The notes beneath the pieces are model-generated. The model saw only the letters and a list, made by a program, of their open reading frames with translations, did no database searches and was not told the DNA's origin. Position numbers and translations under genes: made by a program. From Acidobacteriota bacterium (GTDB lineage Bacteria > Acidobacteriota > Vicinamibacteria > Vicinamibacterales > JAFNAJ01), in contig JAHDVP010000007.1 of NCBI GenBank assembly GCA_023384575.1, positions 44,742 to 108,741 of the forward strand: a DNA stretch of 64,000 nt. Direction: 5' to 3'. This document shows, in pieces, positions 41,311-49,527 of the stretch. Each line of letters starts with the position of its first letter. Positions within the stretch are counted from its first letter, which is position 1.

Positions 41311-41688
41311 ATGTCACTCACCGCGAAGTACCAACCGCTGCTCGACTACGGCCGGCAACTCGGCATCGCCAACCTGGAAGCCGCCGAAGAGGGCGGCAAG
41401 CTCAGGATCAAGGGCACGACCACCTACCAGGCCGAGAAGGACCTCTTCTGGGATCGCCTGAAGACGCTCGCCGGCTGGGAAGGCGAGGTGTCGGCCGACA
41501 TCCGCACCGAGCGAGACGACATTCACGGCTATCACGTCGTTCAGTCGGGCGACACGCTGTCGAAGATCGCCAAGCTCCATTTCGACAACGCCAATCGCTA
41601 CATGGAGATCTTCAACGCGAACAAGGATCTGTTGAAGGACCCGAACCTGATTCATCCCGGACAGAAGCTCGTCATTCCCAAGAAGTAG
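41311..41688 (+). CDS. Kbp/YgaU-like BON-LysM protein
   Basis: 125 residues, no signal peptide. Residues about 1-65 form a BON domain (YGRQLGIANLEAAEEGGKLRIKG). Residues about 72-122 are a LysM module (YHVVQSGDTLSKIAKLHFD, YMEIFNANKDLLKDPNLIHPGQKLVIP). The same two-domain layout is that of E. coli Kbp (YgaU), a cytosolic potassium-binding stress protein. The absence of a signal peptide here fits. It follows the GlsB-type gene closely and lies 5 bases before the dehydrogenase gene start, so the cluster is probably one operon. Confidence 0.88.
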   Translation: MSLTAKYQPLLDYGRQLGIANLEAAEEGGKLRIKGTTTYQAEKDLFWDRLKTLAGWEGEVSADIRTERDDIHGYHVVQSGDTLSKIAKLHFDNANRYMEIFNANKDLLKDPNLIHPGQKLVIPKK

Positions 41689-41693
41689 CCGCC

Positions 41694-42560
41694 GTGCGCG
41701 TCGCCTTCATCGGACTCGGGGTCATGGGCGGCCCCATGGCGGGCCACCTCGCCGCAGCGGGTCATGAGGTTGTCGTGTTCAACCGGACCCGGTCGAAGGC
41801 CGACGCGTGGGTCGCCGCTCACGCGGGGCGGGTGGCGGACACCCCGGCGGCGGCCGCCGCCGGGGCCGCCGCCGTCTTCACCTGTGTCGGCAACGACGAC
41901 GACGTGCGGGCGGTCGTCGTGGGAAAGGATGGCGCCCTCGCGGGACTGTCGACCGGCGCCCTGTTGGTCGACCACACGACCGTGTCCGCCAGCCTGGCGC
42001 GCGAACTGGCGGCCGCCTGCGCGGCTCGCGGCGTTGGCGCGCTCGACGCGCCCGTGTCTGGCGGACAGGCCGGCGCCGAGCGCGGGCAACTGAGCATCAT
42101 GGTGGGCGGCGAGGCTGCCGACGTCGAGCGGGCCGAACCGCTCCTGCGCGCGTACGGCCGGACCATCGTGCACGTTGGGCCGAGCGGCGCGGGCCAGCTC
42201 ACGAAGATGGTGAACCAGATCTGCATCGCGGGCCTCGTCGAGGGCCTCGCCGAGGCGGTCGAGTTCGCCCGGCGCGCGGGCCTCGACCACGAGAAGGTCC
42301 TGGCCGTCGTCTCGAAGGGCGCAGCGCAGTCGTGGCAGATGGACAACCGCGCGCGGACGATGGTCGAGGGGCGGTTCGACTTCGGCTTCGCCGTCGACTG
42401 GATGCGGAAGGACCTCGCGATCTGCCTCGACGAGGCCCGCCGCAACGGCGCCCGCCTGCCGGTGGCGGCGCTCGTCGATCAGTTCTACGCCCAGGTGCAG
42501 GCGCGGGGTGGAGGCCGCTGGGACACGTCGAGCCTCGTCGACCTGCTGAGACACGACTGA
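41694..42560 (+). CDS. NAD(P)-dependent beta-hydroxyacid dehydrogenase (HIBADH/GarR family)
   Basis: 288 residues from GTG 41694. The Rossmann fold shows GLGVMGGPMAGHLAAAGHEVVVFNRT. The substrate-binding signature is DAPVSGGQAGAERGQLSIMVGG and the catalytic Lys lies in GAGQLTKMVNQICIAG. The C-terminal helical part ends at AQVQARGGGRW. Members reduce tartronate semialdehyde, oxidise 3-hydroxyisobutyrate or reduce succinic semialdehyde; I cannot tell which. Its TGA overlaps the ATG of the next gene, tying it to the SAM hydrolase. Confidence 0.92.
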   Translation: MRVAFIGLGVMGGPMAGHLAAAGHEVVVFNRTRSKADAWVAAHAGRVADTPAAAAAGAAAVFTCVGNDDDVRAVVVGKDGALAGLSTGALLVDHTTVSASLARELAAACAARGVGALDAPVSGGQAGAERGQLSIMVGGEAADVERAEPLLRAYGRTIVHVGPSGAGQLTKMVNQICIAGLVEGLAEAVEFARRAGLDHEKVLAVVSKGAAQSWQMDNRARTMVEGRFDFGFAVDWMRKDLAICLDEARRNGARLPVAALVDQFYAQVQARGGGRWDTSSLVDLLRHD

Positions 42561-43312
42561 TGCGGCCGATCGTGACGTTGCTGTCGGACTTCGGGACGAC
42601 CGACAGCTACGTCGCCGAGATGAAGGCGGCGATCCTGGCCTTCGTGCGCGACGCGATGCTCGTCGACGTCACCCACGAGGTGCCGCCGCAGGATGTCGAA
42701 CGCGCTCGTCTGCTGCTCGAGCGCTACTGGCAGCGGTTCCCGCCTGGCACGGTACACCTCGTGGTCGTCGACCCGGGCGTCGGTACCGCGCGGAAGGCGC
42801 TGGCCGTCGAGTGCGGGCACGCGCGCCTCGTCGGCCCGGACAACGGGGTGCTGTCGCCCGCGCTCAGCCACCGGGAAGCGCGGGCTGTCGAGCTCGTCCC
42901 CTCCGCGCAGGCCTCGGCGACCTTCCACGGTCGCGACATCCTCGCGCCCGCCGCGGCGGCGCTGGCCCTCGGCACGCCGCTCGCGCAGCTCGGCCGCCCG
43001 GTGGCCTCACCTCGCCTCGTGACCACGCCGGTCCCCAGGCCCGGACCGGACGGGGCCATGGACGGCATCGTGCTCACCTTCGACCGCTTCGGCAACGCGG
43101 TGACGAACCTCACCGCCGGAGACCACCCGGGCGACCGGACGGTGGAGGTGGCATCGCGCGTGGTCCCGCTCCTGCGCACGTACGCCGACGTCGCGCCGGG
43201 TGAGGCCCTGGCGCTCGTCGGATCGAGCGGGCTCGTCGAGATTGCCGTCCGCGAGGGGCACGCGGCCCACCGGCTCGGTCTCGAGCGCGGGATGCCGGTG
43301 CGGTTGAGGTGA
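42560..43312 (+). CDS. SAM hydroxide adenosyltransferase (DUF62, SAM hydrolase)
   Basis: 250 residues, the standard length. Its ATG overlaps the stop of the dehydrogenase gene (TGATG). Family motifs: ITLLSDFG-type start TLLSDFGTTDSYVAEMKAAI, LVVVDPGVGT, GPDNGVLSPAL, FHGRDILAPAAAALA and the C-terminal DRFGNAVTN. Relatives of fluorinase in this clade use water instead of halide and split S-adenosylmethionine to adenosine and methionine. The fluorinase loop is not seen. The role could be removal of non-canonical SAM, which is speculative. Confidence 0.92.
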   Translation: MRPIVTLLSDFGTTDSYVAEMKAAILAFVRDAMLVDVTHEVPPQDVERARLLLERYWQRFPPGTVHLVVVDPGVGTARKALAVECGHARLVGPDNGVLSPALSHREARAVELVPSAQASATFHGRDILAPAAAALALGTPLAQLGRPVASPRLVTTPVPRPGPDGAMDGIVLTFDRFGNAVTNLTAGDHPGDRTVEVASRVVPLLRTYADVAPGEALALVGSSGLVEIAVREGHAAHRLGLERGMPVRLR

Positions 43313-43330
43313 TCGGGCCCCTGGGGCTCC

Positions 43331-44410
43331 TCACCCGCCGATGCGATCGGCGAGCAACGCCACGCTGAGCGCATAGGGATGCGCGCAGTTGTACGCGAGC
43401 AGGGCCTCGTAGTTGCGATAGACGAGGAAGGCCCGCGTGCCGGCGCGCACGAGCGACGCGTCGAGCTCCGCCCTGGGCAGCGCCGCGCCGCCCGGCCGCC
43501 TCACGCCGAGCGCCTGCCACTCGGCCAGCGGGCGCGGCTCGGTCATCTCGCGCACGGCACGACAGCCCTCGGTGCGACGCGGCACGCTCGCGTCGACGCG
43601 CCGGGCCGCGGCCTGCGACACCACCACCTCGCGCCCCCATGTCGTCGTTCGGCTCCAGCCATGCGCCTGCAGGTAGTTGGCAATCGATGCGAAGATGTCC
43701 GGCGGCGAGTTCCAGATGTCACGGCGGCCGTCGCCATTGAAGTCGACCGCGTAGGCGAGGTAGCTCGACGGCAGGAACTGCGGCTGACCCATCGCGCCGG
43801 CCCACGATCCCTTCAGGTGTTCGAGCTCGATGTCGCCGCGGTGCACGATCTCGAGCGCGTCGAAGAGCTGCCTCCTGAAGAAGTCGGCCCGGCGCGGCTC
43901 GTAGGCGAGTGTCGCCAGCGCGGCAATGGTCGGCCGGACGCCGCTGAAGCGCCCGTAGTTCGACTCGATGCCCCAGATGGCGACGACCACGCGCGGCTGC
44001 ACGTCGTAGGCGGCACCGACCCGCGCGAGCAGGACCCGGTGTTCGGCCGCGAGCGCGCGGCCCCGTCGCGTCATCGCCGGGGTGAGACGCCGCCTGAGAT
44101 AGGCGTCGAGATCGAGCACGAACTCGGCCTGCGTACGGTCACGTTCGATGACGGTGGGCTCGGGCGCGGTGAGCCCGTCGAACGCACGGTCGACGAGCTC
44201 GGCGCTGATTCCCCGCGCGATGGCCTCGGCGCGCACGCTCGCCAGCCAGTCGCCAAACGGTGGCATCTGGTCGTCGGGGCTGGTCCCGTGCACCGCCGGG
44301 AGCGCCGGAGCCAACGACACGGCACACGCGATGACGAGCATCGCGACGACGACGCGGCGGAGGGGCGGGAGGGCCGCACGGCACGACGGAAGCGGGAGCG
44401 ACCTGGGCAT
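43331..44410 (-). CDS. Lytic murein transglycosylase, MltB family
   Basis: 359 residues from ATG 44410 (MPRSLPLPSCRAALPP); a second ATG at 44341 would cut the signal sequence. The signal peptide (VVVAMLVIACAVSLAPALPAV) lacks a lipobox, so a soluble or membrane-anchored periplasmic form. The catalytic Glu is in WGIESNYGRF (E149), with FLPSSYLAYAVDFNGDGR and LKGSWAGAMGQPQFLPSSY as MltB markers. It cleaves the MurNAc-GlcNAc bond of peptidoglycan and forms a 1,6-anhydro product. The gene converges with the SAM hydrolase, with an 18-base gap. Confidence 0.92.
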   Translation of the reverse strand: MPRSLPLPSCRAALPPLRRVVVAMLVIACAVSLAPALPAVHGTSPDDQMPPFGDWLASVRAEAIARGISAELVDRAFDGLTAPEPTVIERDRTQAEFVLDLDAYLRRRLTPAMTRRGRALAAEHRVLLARVGAAYDVQPRVVVAIWGIESNYGRFSGVRPTIAALATLAYEPRRADFFRRQLFDALEIVHRGDIELEHLKGSWAGAMGQPQFLPSSYLAYAVDFNGDGRRDIWNSPPDIFASIANYLQAHGWSRTTTWGREVVVSQAAARRVDASVPRRTEGCRAVREMTEPRPLAEWQALGVRRPGGAALPRAELDASLVRAGTRAFLVYRNYEALLAYNCAHPYALSVALLADRIGG

Positions 44411-44456
44411 GCCTCGTCGTTCGATTGTCACACAGTGGGCGCCACCCTGCCGCCCC

Positions 44457-44464
44457 GGTATAAT
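44457..44464 (+). promoter_or_regulatory. Perfect -10 box (GGTATAAT) upstream of peroxiredoxin
   Basis: CGGTATAAT carries the full TATAAT consensus (44459-44464) with no good -35. It lies 68 bases before the peroxiredoxin ATG, in the gap with the divergent transglycosylase gene. Confidence 0.5.
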
Positions 44465-44532
44465 GCGAAGACGCTGCGACTCCATCGGACCCCTTCCCTC
44501 GGACCCTCCGACACCTCACCGGGACCTCATCG

Positions 44533-45012
44533 ATGACGATCAAGGTTGGCGACCGCATCCCCGACGCGACGCTGGGCTGCATGACTCCACAAGGCCCGTC
44601 GACCCTCACGACACGCGAGATCTTCGACGGCAAGACGGTCGTGCTCTTCGCCGTGCCCGGCGCGTTCACGCCGACGTGCTCGAAGCAGCATCTGCCGAGC
44701 TACCTCCGGCAGCACGACGCCATCAAGGCCGCTGGTATCGACACCATCGCCTGCCTCGCCGTGAACGACGTGTTCGTGCTCGACGCCTGGGCGCGGCAGA
44801 ACGAGGTCGGCGATCGGATCCTGATGCTGTCGGACGGCAACGGCGAGTTCGTCGAAGCGCTCGGACTCGCCCTCGACGCCACGAAGTACCGCATGGGGAT
44901 CCGCGCGCAGCGGTTCGCCATGATCGTCGAGGCGGGCATCGTCACGCAGATCAATGTCGAGGTCCCCGGCGAGTTCAAGGTGTCGAGCGCGGAGTACACC
45001 TGTCAGCTCTGA
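44533..45012 (+). CDS. Peroxiredoxin, Prx5/AhpE-like family
   Basis: 159 residues. The peroxidatic motif PGAFTPTCS places the reactive Cys at C49, with Pro and Thr at the usual spots. A C-terminal Cys (C157, in EYTCQL) might resolve the disulphide. Motifs of the Prx5 type: VPGAFTPTCSKQHLPSY, VNDVFVLDAW and GLALDATKYRMGIRAQRFAM. It reduces hydrogen or organic peroxides in the cytosol using thioredoxin or glutaredoxin. It is not linked to a neighbour in an operon: the upstream gene is divergent and the next one starts 70 bases later. Confidence 0.93.
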   Translation: MTIKVGDRIPDATLGCMTPQGPSTLTTREIFDGKTVVLFAVPGAFTPTCSKQHLPSYLRQHDAIKAAGIDTIACLAVNDVFVLDAWARQNEVGDRILMLSDGNGEFVEALGLALDATKYRMGIRAQRFAMIVEAGIVTQINVEVPGEFKVSSAEYTCQL

Positions 45013-45068
45013 CCCCCGGCGCGGTCGTGGGCGATCGGTGCGGTGTCTTCTCGCCGTCGCGCGCTTGA

Positions 45069-45076
45069 GGTAGGCT
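45069..45076 (+). promoter_or_regulatory. Possible leaderless promoter box GGTAGGCT before phoD-like gene
   Basis: GGTAGGCT ends 6 bases before the ATG at 45083. If used as a -10, transcription would start at the ATG itself. Weak match, no -35. Confidence 0.25.
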
Positions 45077-45082
45077 CTCGCC

Positions 45083-46666
45083 ATGCCAGCCAGCCGCCGC
45101 GACTTCCTCCGGGGGTCGGTCGCCGCACTCGGCGGGACCGCGTTCGCTGCTCTGGGCTCGCGCGCGCTCCACGCGAGCCGGGCTCCAGCCATCGTCGGGT
45201 CGCTCCAGTCGAGGCCCTCGGCCCCTTACGGCGTCGCGGCCGGCGACGTCAGCGGGAGCCGCGCCGTGGTCTGGAGCCGGTGCGATCGACCGGCCCGCCT
45301 CGTCGTGGAGTACTCGACGACAGAGACCTTCGCCGACCCGAGGCGCGTGGCGGGCCCCGCCGCGATGCCGGAGTCCGGCCTGACGGCGAAGGTCGTGCTC
45401 GACGACCTGCCGCCGGGCCAGCGCGTGTTCTACCGCGTGCTCTTCCAGGACCTCGCCGACCTGCGTTCGTGGAGCGAACCGGTCGTGGGCCAGTTCGTGA
45501 CGCCGCCAGCCGACCGCCGAGACGTGACCCTCGCCTGGTCGGCCGACACCTGTGGCCAGGGGTGGGGCATCAACCCCGACTGGGGCGGCCTGCGCCTCTA
45601 CGAGACCATGCGACGGGCCGAGCCCGACATCTTCGTCCACTGCGGCGACACCGTCTATGCCGACCAGCCCCTGCAGACCGAGGTCGCGCTCGACGACGGG
45701 AGCCTCTGGCGCAACCTCGTGACGGAGGCAAAATCGAAGGTCGCCGAAACCATCGACGAGTTCCGGGCCAGTCACCTCTACAACTTCACCGACCAGCACC
45801 TGCAGCGTTTCGCCGCATCGGTGGCGCAGGTCGTGGTCTGGGACGACCACGAGGTCCGCGACAACTGGTACTGGGAAAGGTCGCTCGAGCGCGACGCGCG
45901 GTATCAGGAGAAGGCGATGGCCCTGCTCGCCGCGCGGGCCGGTCGTGCGTTTCTCGAACACTACCCGATCGGCTCGTACGGCGGCGACGCCGAGCGCTCG
46001 TACCGCGTGCTCCACCACGGGCCGCTGCTCGACGTCTTCGCGGTCGACCTGCGCAGCTACCGCGGCCCGAACTCCGCCAACCTCCAGGAAGTGGCGGGTG
46101 CCGACACGACCATGTTCGGCCAACGGCAGTTCGCCTGGCTGAAGGCGGCCCTGGCCGCGTCGCGCGCCACCTGGAAGGTGATGGCCTGCAGCATGCCGAT
46201 CGGGCTCGTCGTCCGCGACTTCCCCGACCGCTTCGAGGCGTTCGCTCAAGGGGAGGGCGGTCTGCCGCGCGGGCGCGAGATCGAGCTCGCCTCGCTCCTC
46301 CGATTCATCCGCGAGAAGAGCATCCGGAACGTGGTCTGGCTCACGGGCGACGTGCACTACTGCGCGGCACACCATTACAGCCCGGAGCGGGCACGGTTCA
46401 CCGAGTTCACGCCCTTCTGGGAGTTCGTCGCCGGCCCCCTGCACGCCGGCACCTTCGGCCCGAATGCCCTCGACGCGACGTTTGGCCCGGAGGTCCGCTT
46501 CGTCGGCATCCCCGAGGGCATGAAGCCGAACCGGCCGCCGAGCGACGGGCTGCAGTTCTTCGGAACGGTGCGCATCGACGGCGCGACCGAGGTCATGACC
46601 GTGAAGCTGCACGATCTCTCCGGCCGGGCGCTGTACTCGGTCGACCTGCCGCCGGCGCACGACTGA
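45083..46666 (+). CDS. Tat-exported PhoD-family alkaline phosphatase/phosphodiesterase
   Basis: 527 residues with Tat signal ASRRDFLRGSVAALGG. Residues about 40-140 form the fibronectin-like N-terminal domain. The catalytic part carries metal ligands of the PhoD family: SADTC (D155), HCGDTVYADQ (D189, Y192), VVWDDHEVRDNW and TGDVHYCAAHHY. These hold an Fe/Ca centre in known members. It should cleave phosphate mono- or diesters in the periplasm and be used for phosphate supply. No pho box was sought in detail. It is a single gene, close to but not overlapping the reductase gene (29-base gap). Confidence 0.92.
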   Translation: MPASRRDFLRGSVAALGGTAFAALGSRALHASRAPAIVGSLQSRPSAPYGVAAGDVSGSRAVVWSRCDRPARLVVEYSTTETFADPRRVAGPAAMPESGLTAKVVLDDLPPGQRVFYRVLFQDLADLRSWSEPVVGQFVTPPADRRDVTLAWSADTCGQGWGINPDWGGLRLYETMRRAEPDIFVHCGDTVYADQPLQTEVALDDGSLWRNLVTEAKSKVAETIDEFRASHLYNFTDQHLQRFAASVAQVVVWDDHEVRDNWYWERSLERDARYQEKAMALLAARAGRAFLEHYPIGSYGGDAERSYRVLHHGPLLDVFAVDLRSYRGPNSANLQEVAGADTTMFGQRQFAWLKAALAASRATWKVMACSMPIGLVVRDFPDRFEAFAQGEGGLPRGREIELASLLRFIREKSIRNVVWLTGDVHYCAAHHYSPERARFTEFTPFWEFVAGPLHAGTFGPNALDATFGPEVRFVGIPEGMKPNRPPSDGLQFFGTVRIDGATEVMTVKLHDLSGRALYSVDLPPAHD

Positions 46667-46695
46667 TTCTTCCTTCTGTCGTGGAACAATGACGC

Positions 46696-47712
46696 ATGGC
46701 CTCGACGACCAACCACCAGTGGCGCCTCGTCAGTCGTCCCTCCGGCCGGCTGGAGCCGACGAACTTCGAGTGGGTCGAGCTGCCGGTGCCCGAGCCCGGC
46801 GACGACGAGGTGCTGGTCCGGGTGGTCCACCTGTCGCTCGACCCCACGTATCGCGGCTGGGCCGCGCGCGACACCTACGTTCCGGCGGTCGCGCTGGGAT
46901 CGGTCATGCGGGGCTTCGCCGTCGGGATCGTCGAGGCCTCGAGGTCGGCGAGCTTCGCCCGCGGCGACCTCGTCCAGGGCATGCTCGGCTGGCAGGAGTG
47001 GGCGGCCGTCCCGGCGCGCGGGCTCGCCAGGGTCAGCCTGCCGCCCGGCCTGCCGCTCGATGGCGCGCTCGGCCTCTTCGGCCACATTGGCGCCACGGCC
47101 TACTTCGGGCTCGTCGACGTGGCCCGGCCGCGCCAGGGCGAGACGCTCGTCGTCACGGGCGCGGCGGGCGCCGTGGGCTCGCTCGTCGGCCAGATCGGCA
47201 AGATCCTCGGCCTCGAGGTCGTCGGCATCGCCGGCAGCGACGAGAAGTGCGCCTGGCTCGTCGACGATCTGGGCTTCGATGGCGCAGTGAACTACAAGAC
47301 CGAGAGCGTGCGCGCGCGGCTGGGTGAGCTCTGCCCGGGCGGCATCGACGTGCACTTCGAGAACGTCGGCGGCGATCTGCTCGACATCGCGCTGTCGATG
47401 ATCAACCTGCGCGCGCGTATCGTGCTCTGCGGGCTGATCGCCCAGTACAACGAGCGGCTGCCTCCGCCCGGGCCACGCATGCTGGGGAACCTGCTGGTCA
47501 AGCGGGCACGGATGGAAGGCTTCATCGTGCTCGACTACGTCTCGCGGTTTGCCGAGGCGAACCAGGCGCTGGCCGGATGGTGGGCGGAAGGCCGGCTGAA
47601 GTACCGTACCGACGTCGTCCGGGGGTTGGAGCACGCGCCCGAGGCGCTCAACCGGCTCTTCGACGGGACCCACCGCGGAAAGCTGATCGTCGAGGTCTCC
47701 GACACACCATGA
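46696..47712 (+). CDS. NADP-dependent MDR-family oxidoreductase (PTGR/CurA-like)
   Basis: 338 residues. Zinc-free medium-chain reductase of the leukotriene-B4 dehydrogenase/CurA type: SLDPTYRGWAARD, FGHIGATAYFGLVDVARPRQGETLVVTGAAGAVGSLVGQIGKILG (NADP Rossmann loop), VNYKTE, HFENVGGDLLDIAL and GKLIVEVSD. It probably reduces double bonds of enones or prenyl compounds with NADPH. Its TGA overlaps the rhomboid ATG (ATGA), so it may be the first gene of the rhomboid-toxin-immunity operon; no strong ribosome binding site is seen before its ATG. Confidence 0.9.
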   Translation: MASTTNHQWRLVSRPSGRLEPTNFEWVELPVPEPGDDEVLVRVVHLSLDPTYRGWAARDTYVPAVALGSVMRGFAVGIVEASRSASFARGDLVQGMLGWQEWAAVPARGLARVSLPPGLPLDGALGLFGHIGATAYFGLVDVARPRQGETLVVTGAAGAVGSLVGQIGKILGLEVVGIAGSDEKCAWLVDDLGFDGAVNYKTESVRARLGELCPGGIDVHFENVGGDLLDIALSMINLRARIVLCGLIAQYNERLPPPGPRMLGNLLVKRARMEGFIVLDYVSRFAEANQALAGWWAEGRLKYRTDVVRGLEHAPEALNRLFDGTHRGKLIVEVSDTP

Positions 47713-48896
47713 TCCTGCCGCTCGGCGATTCGCCCAACCCGCGCGGGACGCCCGTCGTCACCTACACGCTCATCTTCCTGAATTGCGCGGTGTTCGCTCT
47801 GGTGACGCTGCCGATGAGCGGTCTGGCCCCCGACCCGCGCGATCCCCTGCTGGCCGAGTACCTGAGGACCATGGTGCAGGCCATCGAGGGCGTGAACGTA
47901 CGGCAGCTGCTGCAACAGACGTCGGCCTACGACCTCGTCGTCTTCCAGTGGGGCTTCCGCCCGTCTTCGCCCGACGTGGTGACCGCGTTCACGGCGATGT
48001 TCCTTCACGGCGGGTTCATGCACCTCGCCGGCAACATGCTGTTCCTGTGGATCTACGGCGACAACGTCGAGCACCACCTCGGCAAGCTCGCCTTCCTGTT
48101 CTGGTACCTGGTGACGGGCGTCGCGGCCACGCTGGTGCACGCGCTCTTCGCCGGGAGCTCGCCCGTGCCGATGGTGGGGGCGTCGGGCGCGATCTCGGGA
48201 GTGCTCGGGTTCTACTTCCTCTGGTTCCCGCACAACACCGTGCGGCTCTTCGTCTTCCTCTTCCCGTTCCTGATGACGACGGTTCAAGTGCCGGCGCGCA
48301 TCGTGCTGGGCATCTACCTGGTCATCGACAACCTGCTGCCCTTCGTGGTCGCGCGCGGCGTCGGCGCGGGGGGAGGCGTGGCCTACGGCGCGCACATCGG
48401 GGGGTTCGTCGCGGGCCTTGCGGTGGCCTGGATCGTGAACCGCCGCGGCGTCACCGCGCGACCCGACGAGTATCGTCGCGTCGCACCCGGCGCGGTGGCC
48501 GCTGCGCCGGCCGCGCTTCTCGGCCAGACCATCGACGAGGGCCGGTTCGAGGAAGCCGCGCGAGCGTATTTCGCGCTCGACGCGGGACAGACGCGCCGGC
48601 TGCTCGGGCCGCGTGAATCGCTGCTGCTCGGCAACTGGCTGCTCGAGAACGGTCACGAACGCGCCGCCCTCGTGGTCTATCAGCGTCACGTGCGCGACTA
48701 CCCGAGTGGCCCGGGCACGGCCGAGGCCCACGTCGGCGCCGGCCTCGTGCAGTTCTACGTCCTCGGTCAGGCTGCGGCCGCCTACCAGCACTTCGTCGAC
48801 GCCCTCGGGCTCGACCCGGCGCCAGCGACGGCGGAGCGGGCGAAGACGGCCCTGGCCGAGATCACGGCCCTGCAGAAGCGGCCCTTCGGGAGATGA
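47709..48896 (+). CDS. Rhomboid-family intramembrane serine protease with helical C-terminal tail
   Basis: 395 residues. The ATG overlaps the preceding stop (ATGA). Residues about 15-245 hold the rhomboid core of six membrane helices: HGGFMHLAGNMLFLWIYG (His and Asn of the oxyanion region, H105 and N109), VGASGAISGVLG with nucleophile S159, and YGAHIGGFVAGL with catalytic H229. Residues about 260-395 are a soluble helical part with TPR-like pairs (GQTIDEGRFEEAARAYFALD, AHVGAGLVQFYVLGQAAAAYQH), probably in the cytosol. Rhomboids cut membrane helices of substrate proteins. Its stop overlaps the ATG of the next gene, a single-pass protein with an RNase A-like domain, which is therefore a candidate substrate (inference). 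Confidence 0.9.
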   Translation: MILPLGDSPNPRGTPVVTYTLIFLNCAVFALVTLPMSGLAPDPRDPLLAEYLRTMVQAIEGVNVRQLLQQTSAYDLVVFQWGFRPSSPDVVTAFTAMFLHGGFMHLAGNMLFLWIYGDNVEHHLGKLAFLFWYLVTGVAATLVHALFAGSSPVPMVGASGAISGVLGFYFLWFPHNTVRLFVFLFPFLMTTVQVPARIVLGIYLVIDNLLPFVVARGVGAGGGVAYGAHIGGFVAGLAVAWIVNRRGVTARPDEYRRVAPGAVAAAPAALLGQTIDEGRFEEAARAYFALDAGQTRRLLGPRESLLLGNWLLENGHERAALVVYQRHVRDYPSGPGTAEAHVGAGLVQFYVLGQAAAAYQHFVDALGLDPAPATAERAKTALAEITALQKRPFGR

Positions 48897-49525
48897 ACAC
48901 GCGGCGTCCTCGGCAGGCCGGGCGCAGGTGGCCGGGCGCCCCGGCGATCGCGGCGGTGCTGCTGCTCGCGGGAATCGTCACGTGGGTCGCGACGGACGGG
49001 GGCGCGTGGCGACCCTGGACGCCGGGCCCATCGGCCGACGTCGCCGGGACGGCAGACGGATCGGCCGACGTACTCGAGCCGTCGCCGGAATCAGCAGGTC
49101 GGGCCGCGACGGTGCCCGGCGTGGGACCAACCGACGCAGGGCCCCGCGACCTCGCGGCCGACGAGGCACGCGGAGGCCACACGCTCGCTCGACACGTCGG
49201 CCTCTCCGACGCCGATCTCGTCGCGAGGCTGGGGCGTGAGGCCGGCATCTCGGCGGCCTCCTCGTTTGCCGATCGGGCCACGGCGGAGCGGGTGGTCGCG
49301 GCAGCGCTCGCGGAGAACGCCGCGCGAATCGACGCGTGGCATCGCGGCGAGGCCCGCCGGGCCAACCTGGTCGTGCGTCATCGTGGATCGCCCGATGTCG
49401 TCATCGGCCGCGTCCTCCGGCGCGGCGCGCGGACGGCCCGGCCCGGACACGGCGCCCGAGTCGTGCTGCGGTGGGACGAGGGTCGAGGCGACTTCTACGT
49501 GCTGACCGCGTACCCGGACGACTGA
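48893..49525 (+). CDS. Membrane-anchored RNase A-like toxin (CdiA-CT RNase A family)
   Basis: 210 residues, ATG overlapping the rhomboid stop (ATGA). The N-terminus is basic (MNTRRPRQAGRRW), followed by one membrane helix (about 16-34, PAIAAVLLLAGIVTWVA) and a low-complexity linker (about 35-92). The C-terminal 115 residues match bacterial CdiA-CT-type RNase A domains: GGHTLARHVGLSDADLVARL, AASSFADRATAERVV and GDFYVLTAYP. H101 and R112 are 11 apart and T205 and Y207 two apart, as in the catalytic set reported for the Yersinia kristensenii CdiA toxin (H175, R186, T276, Y278). The positive-inside rule puts the domain outside the cytosol. It lacks any CdiA delivery parts. Immunity gene follows 2 bases later. 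Confidence 0.82.
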   Translation: MNTRRPRQAGRRWPGAPAIAAVLLLAGIVTWVATDGGAWRPWTPGPSADVAGTADGSADVLEPSPESAGRAATVPGVGPTDAGPRDLAADEARGGHTLARHVGLSDADLVARLGREAGISAASSFADRATAERVVAAALAENAARIDAWHRGEARRANLVVRHRGSPDVVIGRVLRRGARTARPGHGARVVLRWDEGRGDFYVLTAYPDD

Positions 49526-49527
49526 CG

